The notes under the pieces: model-generated
What the model was told of the DNA's origin: nothing
Seen by the model: only the letters and a program-made list of their open reading frames with translations
Databases searched by the model: none
Shown here: piece after piece, positions 50,645-58,889 of the stretch
Layout of the letters: every line of letters begins with the position of its first letter
Position numbering within the stretch: the stretch's first letter is position 1
Program-made: the position numbers and the translations under genes
NCBI GenBank assembly: GCA_937770485.1
Contig: CALJHX010000011.1
Span: forward strand, 1 to 64,000
DNA: 64,000 bases
Direction of reading: 5' to 3'
From: an uncultured Verrucomicrobiae bacterium
GTDB lineage: Bacteria > Verrucomicrobiota > Verrucomicrobiia > Limisphaerales > UBA1096

Positions 50645-51792
50645 AACCCGCACTCAAGCGCATTGCCATCGCCTGCGGCGGAACCGGTGGGCACCTATTC
50701 CCCGGCTTGGCCGTGGGGGACGCGCTCGTGGCGCGTGGCTGTGAGGTCACGCTGCTCGTCAGTTCGAGGGAGGTCGACCAGAGAGGGGTCAAGTCGGCTT
50801 ATGGAATGGAGGTCGAGTCACTGCCGGTCGTTGGGCTGAGCCGCAATCTGCCCCGGTTCGCTGCCAGTTTTTGGTCGTCGCTTGGCCAATGCCGTAAGTT
50901 ATTCCGCGAAAACCGTCCGGATGCCGTGCTGGCGATGGGCGGGTTCACCAGCGCGCCGCCTGTGATCGCCGGTAAACTGATCGGCGCGCGCATTTTCCTG
51001 CACGAGGCAAACGCCATCCCGGGCCGGGCGGTGAAGCTGCTGGCGCCGTTGGCGGATGAAGTGTTCGTCCAGTTTCCCGCCGCGATGCCGAGGGTGCTGA
51101 GCACCGATGTTCGCGCCACGGGTCTGCCGGTGCGCTCGGCGATGGAGCCGATCGAAAAGGCCGACGCACGGACCGCGCTTGGCTTGGCGGAGAACCAGCC
51201 GGTGTTGCTCGTGATGGGCGGCAGCCAGGGGGCGCAGTCGATTAACCAGTCGCTAGTCGAGTCGCTGCCGCGCTTGGCCAAGGCGGTGCCCGGCCTGCAG
51301 TTCATCCACTTGACAGGAGGAAGTGTCGAGCCGGTGCGCCAGGCGTACGATGCGCTTGGCTTGCGCGCGGTGGTGCGTCCGTTTTTGACCGAGATGGAGT
51401 ATGCGTTGGGTGCGGCTGATCTCGCCGTGAGTCGCTCGGGGGCGTCGTCGCTGGCGGAGTTCTCGGCGATGGAGCTGCCGGCCATCCTGATCCCATACCC
51501 GACTGCGGTGGACGACCATCAGCGAATCAACGCGCAGTCGTTTGTGGACATCGGCGCGGCGAGGTGTTTCCACCAGAAACAACTGACATCCCATCTGATC
51601 GTCAGCCAGTTGAGCGAGTTGTTCGGTAGCCCGGACAAGCTCGGGGCGATGGCTGCATCAATGAAAAAATGGAAGGCAGCACAGGCGACGGAGGTGGTCG
51701 TGCAGCGGATTTATAAGGCGTGCGAATGGCAGGACGACGGCGGGGACGAGCTGATGTTTGACTTGCCAGATGGGAAGGAGGCAGCCGCATGA
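50641..51792 (+). CDS. murG: UDP-GlcNAc:lipid I GlcNAc transferase MurG
   Basis: 383 aa from ATG 50641; the frame is open upstream into ftsW but the ATGA overlap marks the start. It converts lipid I to lipid II at the inner membrane. Motifs: ACGGTGGHLFPGLAV, AMGGFTSAPPVIAG, LHEANAIPGRA, MGGSQGAQSINQS and SRSGASSLAEF with the PYPTAVDDHQRINA donor site. The murB start again overlaps (ATGA). Confidence 0.96.
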   Translation: MKPALKRIAIACGGTGGHLFPGLAVGDALVARGCEVTLLVSSREVDQRGVKSAYGMEVESLPVVGLSRNLPRFAASFWSSLGQCRKLFRENRPDAVLAMGGFTSAPPVIAGKLIGARIFLHEANAIPGRAVKLLAPLADEVFVQFPAAMPRVLSTDVRATGLPVRSAMEPIEKADARTALGLAENQPVLLVMGGSQGAQSINQSLVESLPRLAKAVPGLQFIHLTGGSVEPVRQAYDALGLRAVVRPFLTEMEYALGAADLAVSRSGASSLAEFSAMELPAILIPYPTAVDDHQRINAQSFVDIGAARCFHQKQLTSHLIVSQLSELFGSPDKLGAMAASMKKWKAAQATEVVVQRIYKACEWQDDGGDELMFDLPDGKEAAA

Positions 51793-52745
51793 GCGCCGGA
51801 GTCGCGGATCAGGTTTCCCCGGCGAGAGGTGGTTTGAAGTTGCTACTCGAGGCCGCCGTCGCCGATGGGACAGTCGTTCGGCAGAACGTCTCGCTGGCGC
51901 AACTGACGACCCTCCGGGTCGGCGGCCAAGCCGACTGGTTTGCTGAGCCGCAGAGTCAAGCCGACTTGTCGGCGTTGGTGATTGCCTGCCGCGAACACGG
52001 CCTGCCGGTGACGGCGCTTGGCTTGGGATCGAATTTTCTCGTGCTCGACATTGGCGTGCGCGGATTGACCGTACGGTTAAGCGCTGGGGTTTTTGCCGGG
52101 ATCGAGCCGGACGGCAGCCGGCTCAAGTGCGGTGCTGCGGCGCGGATGAAAAAAGTGGCCACCGAGGCAAGGGGCTGCGGCTTGGCGGGGATGGAATTTC
52201 TTGAAGGCATCCCTGGCAGTGTCGGTGGCGGGCTGCGCATGAACGCCGGGGCGATGGGCAGTGAGTTGTTCGACGTGGTGGAGACGGTGCGGTTCATGGA
52301 TCCTGCCGGCGAGGTGTTCGAGATGTCGGCGGAATCGATAGAGTCCAGATACCGAAGTTGTCCGCTGTTGAAAAACCAGATCGCACTCGGCGCGGTGCTT
52401 ATGGGCAAGCCTGACACTAGCGAGGCAATCGCCGCCCGCATGGCTGAGTACAGTCAAAAACGCTGGAGCAGCCAGCCCAAGGCGCGTAGCGCAGGTTGTG
52501 TTTTCAAAAACCCTGAAGGGATTCCCGCCGGAAAATTGGTTGATGAGCTGGGACTAAAGGGCGCAACTGAGGGTGGCGCGATGGTGTCGCAGGAGCACGG
52601 CAACTTCATCGTCAACAACGGCGACGCGACGGCGGGGGATATTCTGCGGTTAATCGATCGCATCCGGGACAGGGCGCTGGGCGAGCGCGGCATCGAGTTG
52701 CAAACCGAGGTGCAAATCATCGGGAGGGAGGACGGGCGTGTTTGA
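51789..52745 (+). CDS. murB: UDP-N-acetylenolpyruvoylglucosamine reductase MurB
   Basis: 318 aa FAD enzyme forming UDP-MurNAc. Seen: TTLRVGGQADWFAEPQ, LGLGSNFLVLDIGVRG, EFLEGIPGSVGGGLRMNAGAMG and the C-terminal SAGCVFKNPEGIPAGKLVDELG with a catalytic Glu region TEVQIIG. This is the type I arrangement typical of murG-murC-murB clusters, but murC is missing before it. ddl overlaps the 3' end by 8 bp. Confidence 0.96.
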   Translation: MSAGVADQVSPARGGLKLLLEAAVADGTVVRQNVSLAQLTTLRVGGQADWFAEPQSQADLSALVIACREHGLPVTALGLGSNFLVLDIGVRGLTVRLSAGVFAGIEPDGSRLKCGAAARMKKVATEARGCGLAGMEFLEGIPGSVGGGLRMNAGAMGSELFDVVETVRFMDPAGEVFEMSAESIESRYRSCPLLKNQIALGAVLMGKPDTSEAIAARMAEYSQKRWSSQPKARSAGCVFKNPEGIPAGKLVDELGLKGATEGGAMVSQEHGNFIVNNGDATAGDILRLIDRIRDRALGERGIELQTEVQIIGREDGRV

Positions 52746-53658
52746 GGCACTTGAAATTTGCGTGATGCTTGGGGGGGCATCTGGCGAGCGGGAGGTGTCG
52801 CTTCAGTCCGGCGCAGCGGTGGCGGATGCGCTGCGGGGCCTCGGACACCGGGTGAGCGAAATCGACCCCGTGGACAAAGAGTTCCAGTTGCCGCAAAACA
52901 CCGACATTGTGTTTCTGGCGCTGCACGGGACTTACGGGGAGGACGGAACGGTGCAGGCTGAGCTCGACGCGCTGGGCGTGCCGTACACCGGTTGCGGAGA
53001 GGCGGTGAGCCGCCTGGCCTTTGATAAGGTGGCGGCCAAGCAAGCCTGCGCGGGGCGGGGGATTGCCACGGCGAACGACTGCGTGGTTGATGACCCCGGG
53101 GTCGGCCTGCCCGGCGGGCTCGAGTTGCCGCTGGTGCTCAAGCCGGTTTGCCAGGGATCGAGCATTGGCCTCGAGTTTGTCGAGTCGGCTGCCGCTTGGC
53201 CAAGCGGCTTGGCCAAGTCGCTCGAGGGTGGTGGCCGTGTGCTGGTCGAGGAGCGGATCGAGGGCCGGGAAGTCACGGTGGGCATCGTCGGTGGCCAGCC
53301 GCTGCCTGTGATTGAGATCACGCCCAAGCGCGGCGCTTATGATTACGCCAACAAATACACCGTTGGCGCGACCGAGTACACCTGCCCGGCGGAGTTTGAC
53401 GAGGAGGCCACGCTCCGTATCCAGTGCGCCGGTGAGCAGGCGTTGTTTGCCGTGGGTGGCGGAAACTGCGCTCGCGTGGATTTTATCGTGAGAGCGGATG
53501 GTGAGCCGGTGTTCCTCGAGGTCAACACTCTGCCGGGCATGACCGAGACGAGTCTGCTGCCTAAGGCGGCGGCGGCGAGCGGCACCAGTTTCGCAGAACT
53601 GTGTCAGTGGCTGGTTGAACTGGCCGTGGAACACCCACCGCTGGCTGCCACCGGATGA
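52738..53658 (+). CDS. ddl: D-alanine--D-alanine ligase
   Basis: 306 aa with a GTG start overlapping murB. ATP-grasp enzyme making D-Ala-D-Ala for MurF. Seen: MLGGASGEREVSLQSG, ALHGTYGEDGTVQAELD, YTGCGEAVSRLAFDK, PVCQGSSIGLEFV, and metal-site EVNTLPGMTETSLLPK. A side loop at residues 153-161 is encoded by two adjacent copies of the iterated palindrome (53194-53217), reading AWPSGLAKS. Of the four cell-wall ligase steps, only murF, murD and ddl are in the cluster. Confidence 0.96.
   Translation: MFEALEICVMLGGASGEREVSLQSGAAVADALRGLGHRVSEIDPVDKEFQLPQNTDIVFLALHGTYGEDGTVQAELDALGVPYTGCGEAVSRLAFDKVAAKQACAGRGIATANDCVVDDPGVGLPGGLELPLVLKPVCQGSSIGLEFVESAAAWPSGLAKSLEGGGRVLVEERIEGREVTVGIVGGQPLPVIEITPKRGAYDYANKYTVGATEYTCPAEFDEEATLRIQCAGEQALFAVGGGNCARVDFIVRADGEPVFLEVNTLPGMTETSLLPKAAAASGTSFAELCQWLVELAVEHPPLAATG
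53194..53217. repeat. Tandem pair of the iterated palindrome inside ddl
   Basis: GCTTGGCCAAGC at 53194-53205 is followed by GCTTGGCCAAG at 53207-53217. In the ddl frame the first copy is read as AWPS and the second as LAK, so the same DNA word gives two different peptides side by side. Copies as close as this are also seen at 28000-28020 and 61842-61873. Confidence 0.8.
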
Positions 53659-53779
53659 ACCGAATGAAATCGCTGGGAACAACAAACTAAATGCAGAGGG
53701 CCACAGAGAGATGGGGAAACTGAGAACAGAAAACTTGAAATTAAAAAAAAACGATGACCTTGGTCAAGCGCGTCTGGGT

Positions 53780-53822
53780 GTCGCGACAGCGTCATGGAGT
53801 GAGGCTCTCGGCGCTGCTTTGG
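53780..53822 (+). repeat. Second copy of the dispersed 43-bp intergenic repeat
   Basis: Aligns without gaps to 12169-12211 with five mismatches in 43 positions (gtcgcgacagcgtc at the left, gctttgg at the right). The flanking arms that give a long hairpin at 12151-12222 are not kept here. It lies in the 245-bp gap between ddl and ftsQ, which also holds phrases such as gcagagggccacagagag and aaaaactgaaaactt, and no gene. Confidence 0.65.
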
Positions 53823-53903
53823 AAACCTGTTTGTTGGCGATTAAAATGAAACATGGATAAACAGGGCGGACAGAATTTTTAAAAACTGAAAACTTAAAAA
53901 CAA

Positions 53904-54857
53904 TTGATAGCGAAACGTCGAAACAGCAAGTCGGGGCACAAAAAACTGCTCTCGGTCAAGGTGCAGTCGCAGCAGGCCAAGCGCGAGCGCTTGCGCTGGC
54001 TGCGTTCGTTGGCGGCCCTGGCCTTGGCGGTCTTGGCGATAATCACCGTCTGCTGGCAGGGTGGCGCGTTCGCGCTCAACCGGCTCGTGTACGAGAACGA
54101 GTCGTTCTCCGTCAAGCAACTGGATTACCGGACCGACGGAATCATCACCGTGGACCAACTCAGGAAATGGGCCGGAGTTCGCTCGGGCGACAATCTGCTC
54201 AAGCTTGATTTACTGCGGATCAAGCGCGACATCGAGCTGGCACCGCGCGTGAGAGCGGCGTCAGTGGAGCGTTATCTGCCGGATACGCTGCAAGTGCGGG
54301 TCGCCGAGAGGGTGCCCATGGCACAAATATGGGCTTGGCAACGCGATAGTGCCGGTGAGACGGATTACGACTGCGTAAGGCTGCAACTCGACGAGACTGG
54401 CCACGTGATGACGCCCATAGACGGCCACTCCGTGGTGGTATCCGAAGACCAGGCCGAGTGGTCGCTGCCGGTCGTCTCCGGGATCGACCTCGGGAAACTC
54501 AAGACGCTTGCCCCCGGCCGTCCGGCTGGCCTGCCAAAGCTGCGGGCCGCGCTTGGCCTGATCGGGGAGTTTCGCCGCTCGCCACTGGCTGGCACGGTGG
54601 ACTTGCGGGTGATCGACCTCTCGCAACCGCGCATCCTGCGGGTGACCACCGGCGATGGGGGGCAGGTGGATCTCTCGACCGAGCGCCTGTCCCGGCAGCT
54701 AAACCGCTGGGCTCGCATCCGGGCGCACGGGCAGAAATTTGGACTCGCAATCGAGACGGTGGACCTTTCGGTGACTAACAACGTGCCAGTTCGCTGGATG
54801 CTCTCCCCGTCGATCGCCGAGGACATGAAGCGTGGGCGAAAGGTGGCCCGTAAATAA
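53904..54857 (+). CDS. ftsQ: FtsQ-type division protein
   Basis: 317 aa from a TTG start with no clear ribosome site. Basic N-terminal tail, one membrane helix (LAALALAVLAIITVCWQGGAF), a POTRA domain (FSVKQLDYRTDGIITVDQLR then LLKLDLLRIKRDIELAPRV, and VERYLPDTLQVRVAERVPMA), and the FtsQ beta domain. It lies directly before ftsA. A 245-bp repeat-bearing gap separates it from ddl. No ATG start is available nearby, so the start is provisional. Confidence 0.85.
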   Translation: MIAKRRNSKSGHKKLLSVKVQSQQAKRERLRWLRSLAALALAVLAIITVCWQGGAFALNRLVYENESFSVKQLDYRTDGIITVDQLRKWAGVRSGDNLLKLDLLRIKRDIELAPRVRAASVERYLPDTLQVRVAERVPMAQIWAWQRDSAGETDYDCVRLQLDETGHVMTPIDGHSVVVSEDQAEWSLPVVSGIDLGKLKTLAPGRPAGLPKLRAALGLIGEFRRSPLAGTVDLRVIDLSQPRILRVTTGDGGQVDLSTERLSRQLNRWARIRAHGQKFGLAIETVDLSVTNNVPVRWMLSPSIAEDMKRGRKVARK

Positions 54858-54864
54858 ACAAAAC

Positions 54865-56082
54865 GTGAGCAATTCACAAATCATCGTAGGCCTCGAGATC
54901 GGCACCTCCAAGGTGTGCGTTGCCGTGGGGGAAGTGAGCGAGAACCAGGTTGTCAACATCATTGGCCTTGGTCAGGCGAAATCCCGGGGCGTACGCAAGG
55001 GGGAGATCATCGACGTTGCCCTCGCCGAGGAGGATGTGCGCAACGCCATCGTCGAGGCCGAGCAGGTAGCCGACGTCGAGATTCGATCTGTGTTCCTCGG
55101 CGTGACCGGCAGCCACATCCGCGGCTTCAACAACACCGGCGTTCACCCCGTGGTGTCGGCGGATCGCGAGATCACCACCAGCGATATTCAGGATGTCATC
55201 AAGAACGCCAAGGCAATCAACCTCCCGACCGACCACTCGGTGGTGCACGTCATCCGGCAGCACTTCCGCGTGGACGGGCAGGACGGCGTGCTGAATCCGG
55301 AGGGGATGCTGGGAGCTAAGATCGAGGTGGACGTGCACGTCGTCAGTGGTCGGTACAATCGTTTGCAAAATCCTATCCGCCTCGTCAATGGACTGCACTT
55401 GGAGGTGGACAACATCTCATCCTGCGCCCTGGCCTCCTCCCTCGCCATTCTCAGCCCCGAGCAGAAGGAACTTGGCACGCTGGTGATCGACCTCGGCGCC
55501 GGCGTCACCGAGTACGCGGTGTACTCCGCCGGTGTCATCAAGCATACCGGCGTGCTGGCGGTCGGCGGCGACCATGTCTCCAACGACCTAGCCTATGGGC
55601 TGAAGGTGCCGCTGGCCCGCGCCGAGCAACTTAAGATCGACCACGGCTCGGCGGTAATCGATCCCGAGGCAGGGGACCGCGAGATCGACTTGTCCAACGA
55701 CAGCTTGATCCCGGGCCGGCAGGTCAACCTCGGGCACATGCAAAAGATCATGTCGATGCGCCTTCAGGAGACCTTCGAGTTGATCGCAAGGGACATTGGC
55801 CAGGCGGGATTGATCGAGTACCTTCGCGCGGGTGTGGTGCTCTGCGGCGGCGGTGCGCGCATCCCCCACATCACCCGACTGGCGCGGGAGGTATTCAATC
55901 TCCCTGTTGCCATTGGCCGCGCCAGCACCGTGAGCGGCATCAAGAACGCGCTGGACGAGCCGGAGTTCGCCACACCCGTCGGGCTGATCAAGTTTGGGGT
56001 CTTTCAGTCACAGGCCAACCCGCGCCGTGCCGGATTTGGCCGGGCGATCCGCCGGCAGGTCGCCGCGCTTTTTGGCCGTTGA
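54865..56082 (+). CDS. ftsA: Cell division protein FtsA
   Basis: 405 aa from GTG 54865, just after the ftsQ stop; an upstream GTG at 54832 would overlap ftsQ and add 11 residues. Actin-fold ATPase that ties FtsZ to the membrane: IIVGLEIGTSKVCVAVGEV at the front, the 1C domain around VFLGVTGSHIRGFNNTG, GTLVIDLGAGVTEYAVYSAG, and VVLCGGGARIPHI. The C-terminus ends FGRAIRRQVAALFGR, a plausible amphipathic membrane anchor. Confidence 0.95.
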   Translation: MSNSQIIVGLEIGTSKVCVAVGEVSENQVVNIIGLGQAKSRGVRKGEIIDVALAEEDVRNAIVEAEQVADVEIRSVFLGVTGSHIRGFNNTGVHPVVSADREITTSDIQDVIKNAKAINLPTDHSVVHVIRQHFRVDGQDGVLNPEGMLGAKIEVDVHVVSGRYNRLQNPIRLVNGLHLEVDNISSCALASSLAILSPEQKELGTLVIDLGAGVTEYAVYSAGVIKHTGVLAVGGDHVSNDLAYGLKVPLARAEQLKIDHGSAVIDPEAGDREIDLSNDSLIPGRQVNLGHMQKIMSMRLQETFELIARDIGQAGLIEYLRAGVVLCGGGARIPHITRLAREVFNLPVAIGRASTVSGIKNALDEPEFATPVGLIKFGVFQSQANPRRAGFGRAIRRQVAALFGR

Positions 56083-56098
56083 ACCAGCAGGACGAATA

Positions 56099-57445
56099 AT
56101 GAAAAATTCCACTAAGCCAGCTCCGAACGCCAACCCGGTCATCCGCCTGCTCGGCTTGGGTGAGGCCGGCGTGAAACTGGTCGAGACTCTCGCCATGATC
56201 GGGCCGGGGGGGATCGAGACGTATTCGCTGGACACAGACAACCGCAGCCTCGCCCGCTGTCACCAGTCGCAGGCTTTCCTGCTTGGCCAAGCGATCCCGT
56301 GCGGCTTGGGAACCGGCGGCGACTCCGCTCTGGCTCGGGCCGCCGTCGAGTCGGACAGCGAGCAGTTGGCCGGGATCGTCCGGGGCGCCGACTTGGTCTT
56401 TATCGTCGCTGGGATGGGGGGCGGCACCGGCACGGGGGCCGCTTCGTTTTTGGCGAACTTGGCCAAGGAAGCCGGTGCGCTTGTCGTGGGCGTGGCGGCG
56501 ACACCGTTTGATTGCGAGGGCATCCGGCGCTGCAACCAGGCCAGCGGAGGGGTACGCGACCTTAAACAGGTCGCCGATGCGGTTTTTCATTTTCCAAACC
56601 AGAATGTCGTCCTCATGGAGGGCGCGAACGTCAGCCTCCACGAGGCGCTGGACATCGCCAACCGCCATCTGTGCGAGGCCGTGCTAGGCGTGAGCCGGAT
56701 GCTGCTCGACTCGGGCATGTTGAACGTCTCCTTCGGCGACCTCCAGGCAGCGCTTCGCGGTCGGCACAGTCTCGGCTCCGTTGTCCATGTCGATGCAAGC
56801 GGCGACGACCGGGCCGCCGCCGCCGTACGAAAGCTGTTGACCCACCCGGCCGCTCTCGGAGGCGAGGCACTGCAGGAAGCCAGCACGTTGCTGGTGCACC
56901 TGTCTGGGGAGAATATAACCATGGCTGAGATTGTCGCCGTGACCGACGCAATCGGGAGCCACGTTACCAAGGCCAACCTTGTCGTCGGTGCTTCCGAGCC
57001 TGGCAGCGACGGTGCTGGGCTGCAGGTGACCGTAGTCATCGCGCACACCGCCAAACTTGCCGAGCCCGGGCAGGAGCAAGCTAAGGTGCATCCCGACCAA
57101 ACAGGGCAGGCATCCGGCCTCGGGTTTTCCGGTTCTTTCTCCGTGCCGGACACCGGCAGTTATCTTGACTTGGGGAAGGGTGCCGGCGGCACATCTCGCG
57201 GTAGTTTTGCCTACACGCCACCGGCCCCGACGGCGGATGCATTGACACCCGAGTGCCGTGAAGACCTCATCAGGGTTGCGGCCAAGGAGGAGACGAACCG
57301 AAAAAAACGGCAGAAGATCGTTCAGGAAATGTTGCCACTCGAGATCGTTTCGAAGGGCCGGTTCGAGAAAAGTGAGCCAACCATTCATCAAGGGGAGGAC
57401 CTTGATCAACCCACTTACATCCGGCGTGGAGCCGTCCTGAACTGA
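56099..57445 (+). CDS. ftsZ: Divergent FtsZ
   Basis: 448 aa from ATG 56099. Tubulin-family signature GGGTGTG at residues 107-113 is intact. Other motifs deviate: the first loop reads GLGEAGVKLVET in place of the usual GGGGxN-type loop, and the T7 loop is NVSFGDLQAAL (N209-V-S211-F-G-D214), where E. coli has NVDFAD, so the first catalytic Asp (D209 in E. coli) is Ser. The C-terminal tail EDLDQPTYIRRGAVLN resembles the FtsA/ZipA-binding peptide. It lies just after ftsA with a 16-bp gap. A palindrome copy at 56281-56292 encodes LGQA. Confidence 0.92.
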   Translation: MKNSTKPAPNANPVIRLLGLGEAGVKLVETLAMIGPGGIETYSLDTDNRSLARCHQSQAFLLGQAIPCGLGTGGDSALARAAVESDSEQLAGIVRGADLVFIVAGMGGGTGTGAASFLANLAKEAGALVVGVAATPFDCEGIRRCNQASGGVRDLKQVADAVFHFPNQNVVLMEGANVSLHEALDIANRHLCEAVLGVSRMLLDSGMLNVSFGDLQAALRGRHSLGSVVHVDASGDDRAAAAVRKLLTHPAALGGEALQEASTLLVHLSGENITMAEIVAVTDAIGSHVTKANLVVGASEPGSDGAGLQVTVVIAHTAKLAEPGQEQAKVHPDQTGQASGLGFSGSFSVPDTGSYLDLGKGAGGTSRGSFAYTPPAPTADALTPECREDLIRVAAKEETNRKKRQKIVQEMLPLEIVSKGRFEKSEPTIHQGEDLDQPTYIRRGAVLN

Positions 57446-57465
57446 TCTCGCTTGGTCAAACGCAG

Positions 57466-57490
57466 GTCGCACTGTCCCTTTTGCGACTTT
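57466..57490 (+). terminator. Possible weak terminator after ftsZ
   Basis: A 6-bp stem gtcgca/tgcgac (57466-57471 and 57482-57487) with a 10-base loop is followed by ttta. It is the only hairpin I see soon after ftsZ. The following 237-bp gap to the next gene is A/T-rich and otherwise empty. Confidence 0.35.
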
Positions 57491-57682
57491 AGCGCTTGGC
57501 CTAGGGAATAATCATAAAAAAGTTACAATCCCCCGGCACAGCCATCAAAATAAACAAAAAAACATCAATTTTTTGTGGTGTTTTGGTAGTTCTTTGATAG
57601 GTTTCCGCGCCTCGCTTTGCCCGGGGCAGCCAGCACCGGCTGATTTTAGACGAAAAAGTAAGGCCGAAATCCAGTTTAAAAC

Positions 57683-58363
57683 GTGCCAGTAAAAAGAAAA
57701 GCAGTAACAAAAAAGCCGAAAAACGCCAAAAAATCGGTGAAAAAGCCAGTCGTGAAGAAAGCCCCTGCGAAGAAGGCAGTGGCGAAGAAGAAGCCGGTTT
57801 TGCGTAATAATCACAAGGTGGGTGCGGCAACCACGGCTGCTATTCTGGGTTTGGCGGCCACGCCAGCCAAGAGAGCGGCCCAAAAAAGGCGGGCAACCAA
57901 GCTGGCCAACGGCGGCAAGTGGGAGAAACAAAAACAGCTTTTGATCGGCCTGCGAGGCCGGTTGACCGACCAGCGCAACGGCCTTGCCAAAGAGTCCGCC
58001 AAGGAGATGGAAAGCTATGGCGTACATATGGCCGACTCTGGGACTGACAACTTCGACAGGGACTTCAACCTGAGCCTGCTCTCAGCGGATCAGGATGTGA
58101 TTTACGAGATCGAAGAGGCTCTGAAGCGAATTGAAAAGGGAACCTACGGGATGTGCGAAATCACAGGGAAAGCTATTCCGCAGACGCGCTTGATCGCCAT
58201 ACCTTGGGCGCGATTCCGGGTGGACGCCCAGAGTGAACTTGAACAGCACGGCATACTTCAAAACCGGTCACTTGGCCAGTTGGGCACCATCACCGCGCCG
58301 GCTGCCTCAAGCAAGGAGAGGGCTGAAAAAGAACTTCCAGAAACCAAGACAAAGAAAAATTAA
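57683..58363 (+). CDS. DksA/TraR-like protein lacking zinc cysteines, with H1-like tail
   Basis: 226 aa, GTG start. Residues 1-75 are Lys/Ala/Pro-rich (KKPVVKKAPAKKAVAKKK) like the tail of histone H1. A coiled-coil region (about 80-150) leads to the zinc-finger region GTYGMCEITGKAIPQTRLIA. Only one of the four finger cysteines remains (C158); the second is Thr and the last pair are not Cys. The shape YGxCExTGKxI...RLxAxP is that of DksA/TraR. It may act on RNA polymerase or DNA. It is followed 3 bp later by rpmG. Confidence 0.8.
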   Translation: MPVKRKAVTKKPKNAKKSVKKPVVKKAPAKKAVAKKKPVLRNNHKVGAATTAAILGLAATPAKRAAQKRRATKLANGGKWEKQKQLLIGLRGRLTDQRNGLAKESAKEMESYGVHMADSGTDNFDRDFNLSLLSADQDVIYEIEEALKRIEKGTYGMCEITGKAIPQTRLIAIPWARFRVDAQSELEQHGILQNRSLGQLGTITAPAASSKERAEKELPETKTKKN

Positions 58364-58366
58364 TTT

Positions 58367-58534
58367 ATGGCAAGAGAAACAGTCATTCTTGAATGCACGG
58401 AAGCCAAGGGAGAGGGCAAGCCAGTGTCCCGTTACATGGGGCAGCGTAACAAGAAAACCCAGCCCGATCGGCTTGAGATGAAAAAGTACAACCCCAATCT
58501 GCGCCGCCATACGGTGCATCGCGAGATTAAATAA
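58367..58534 (+). CDS. rpmG: 50S ribosomal protein L33
   Basis: 55 aa, below the usual ORF cut-off. Starts [19 protein letters not shown] and ends HRRHT-like with [10 protein letters not shown]; the [19 protein letters not shown] core (19 aa) matches L33. It has a single cysteine, so it is the non-zinc form. The TAA is followed 1 bp later by the rpsR ATG, and the DksA-like gene precedes it by 3 bp, so the three probably form one operon. Confidence 0.93.
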   Translation: MARETVILECTEAKGEGKPVSRYMGQRNKKTQPDRLEMKKYNPNLRRHTVHREIK

Positions 58535-58535
58535 T

Positions 58536-58775
58536 ATGCCAAGAAAGAAGGACAAAAAAAAACGGGACTCGAACCAAAAGCGTCCGCCACGCCCGAAACC
58601 GATAATCGATTTCACTATCGACCAATTGCAGTACCGCAACACGGAATTGCTGGAGACATTTGTGACTGGCCACGGGCGCATCCTGCCGCGCAAGTACACC
58701 GGGTTGCCCGCGCATTATCAGCGCCGCATGGCCAACGCCATTAAGCAAGCCCGCACGTTGCTCCTGATGAAGTAA
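58536..58775 (+). CDS. rpsR: 30S ribosomal protein S18
   Basis: 79 aa, normal for S18. It has a basic N-terminus and the conserved core IDQLQYRNTELLETFVTGHG, RILPRKYTGLPAHYQRRMAN and AIKQARTLLLM. S18 binds S6 on the small-subunit platform; rpsF is not adjacent here. A good terminator follows. Confidence 0.96.
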   Translation: MPRKKDKKKRDSNQKRPPRPKPIIDFTIDQLQYRNTELLETFVTGHGRILPRKYTGLPAHYQRRMANAIKQARTLLLMK

Positions 58776-58784
58776 CCGACTTTG

Positions 58785-58818
58785 AAGCCGCCTTGCCCGG
58801 AAGGAGTGTGGCGGTTTT
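58785..58818 (+). terminator. Rho-independent terminator after rpsR
   Basis: Stem aagccgcc (58785-58792) pairs with ggcggttt (58810-58817) with one G-T pair and a 17-base loop, followed by a T run to 58818. It stands 10 bp after the rpsR stop codon and would end the DksA-like/rpmG/rpsR unit. Confidence 0.6.
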
Positions 58819-58889
58819 CGTGCCCGCCAATGGCAAATGGATTGCAATAAACAAAGCACTCCTGGCCAAGTGGTTGCATATTAACCCGA

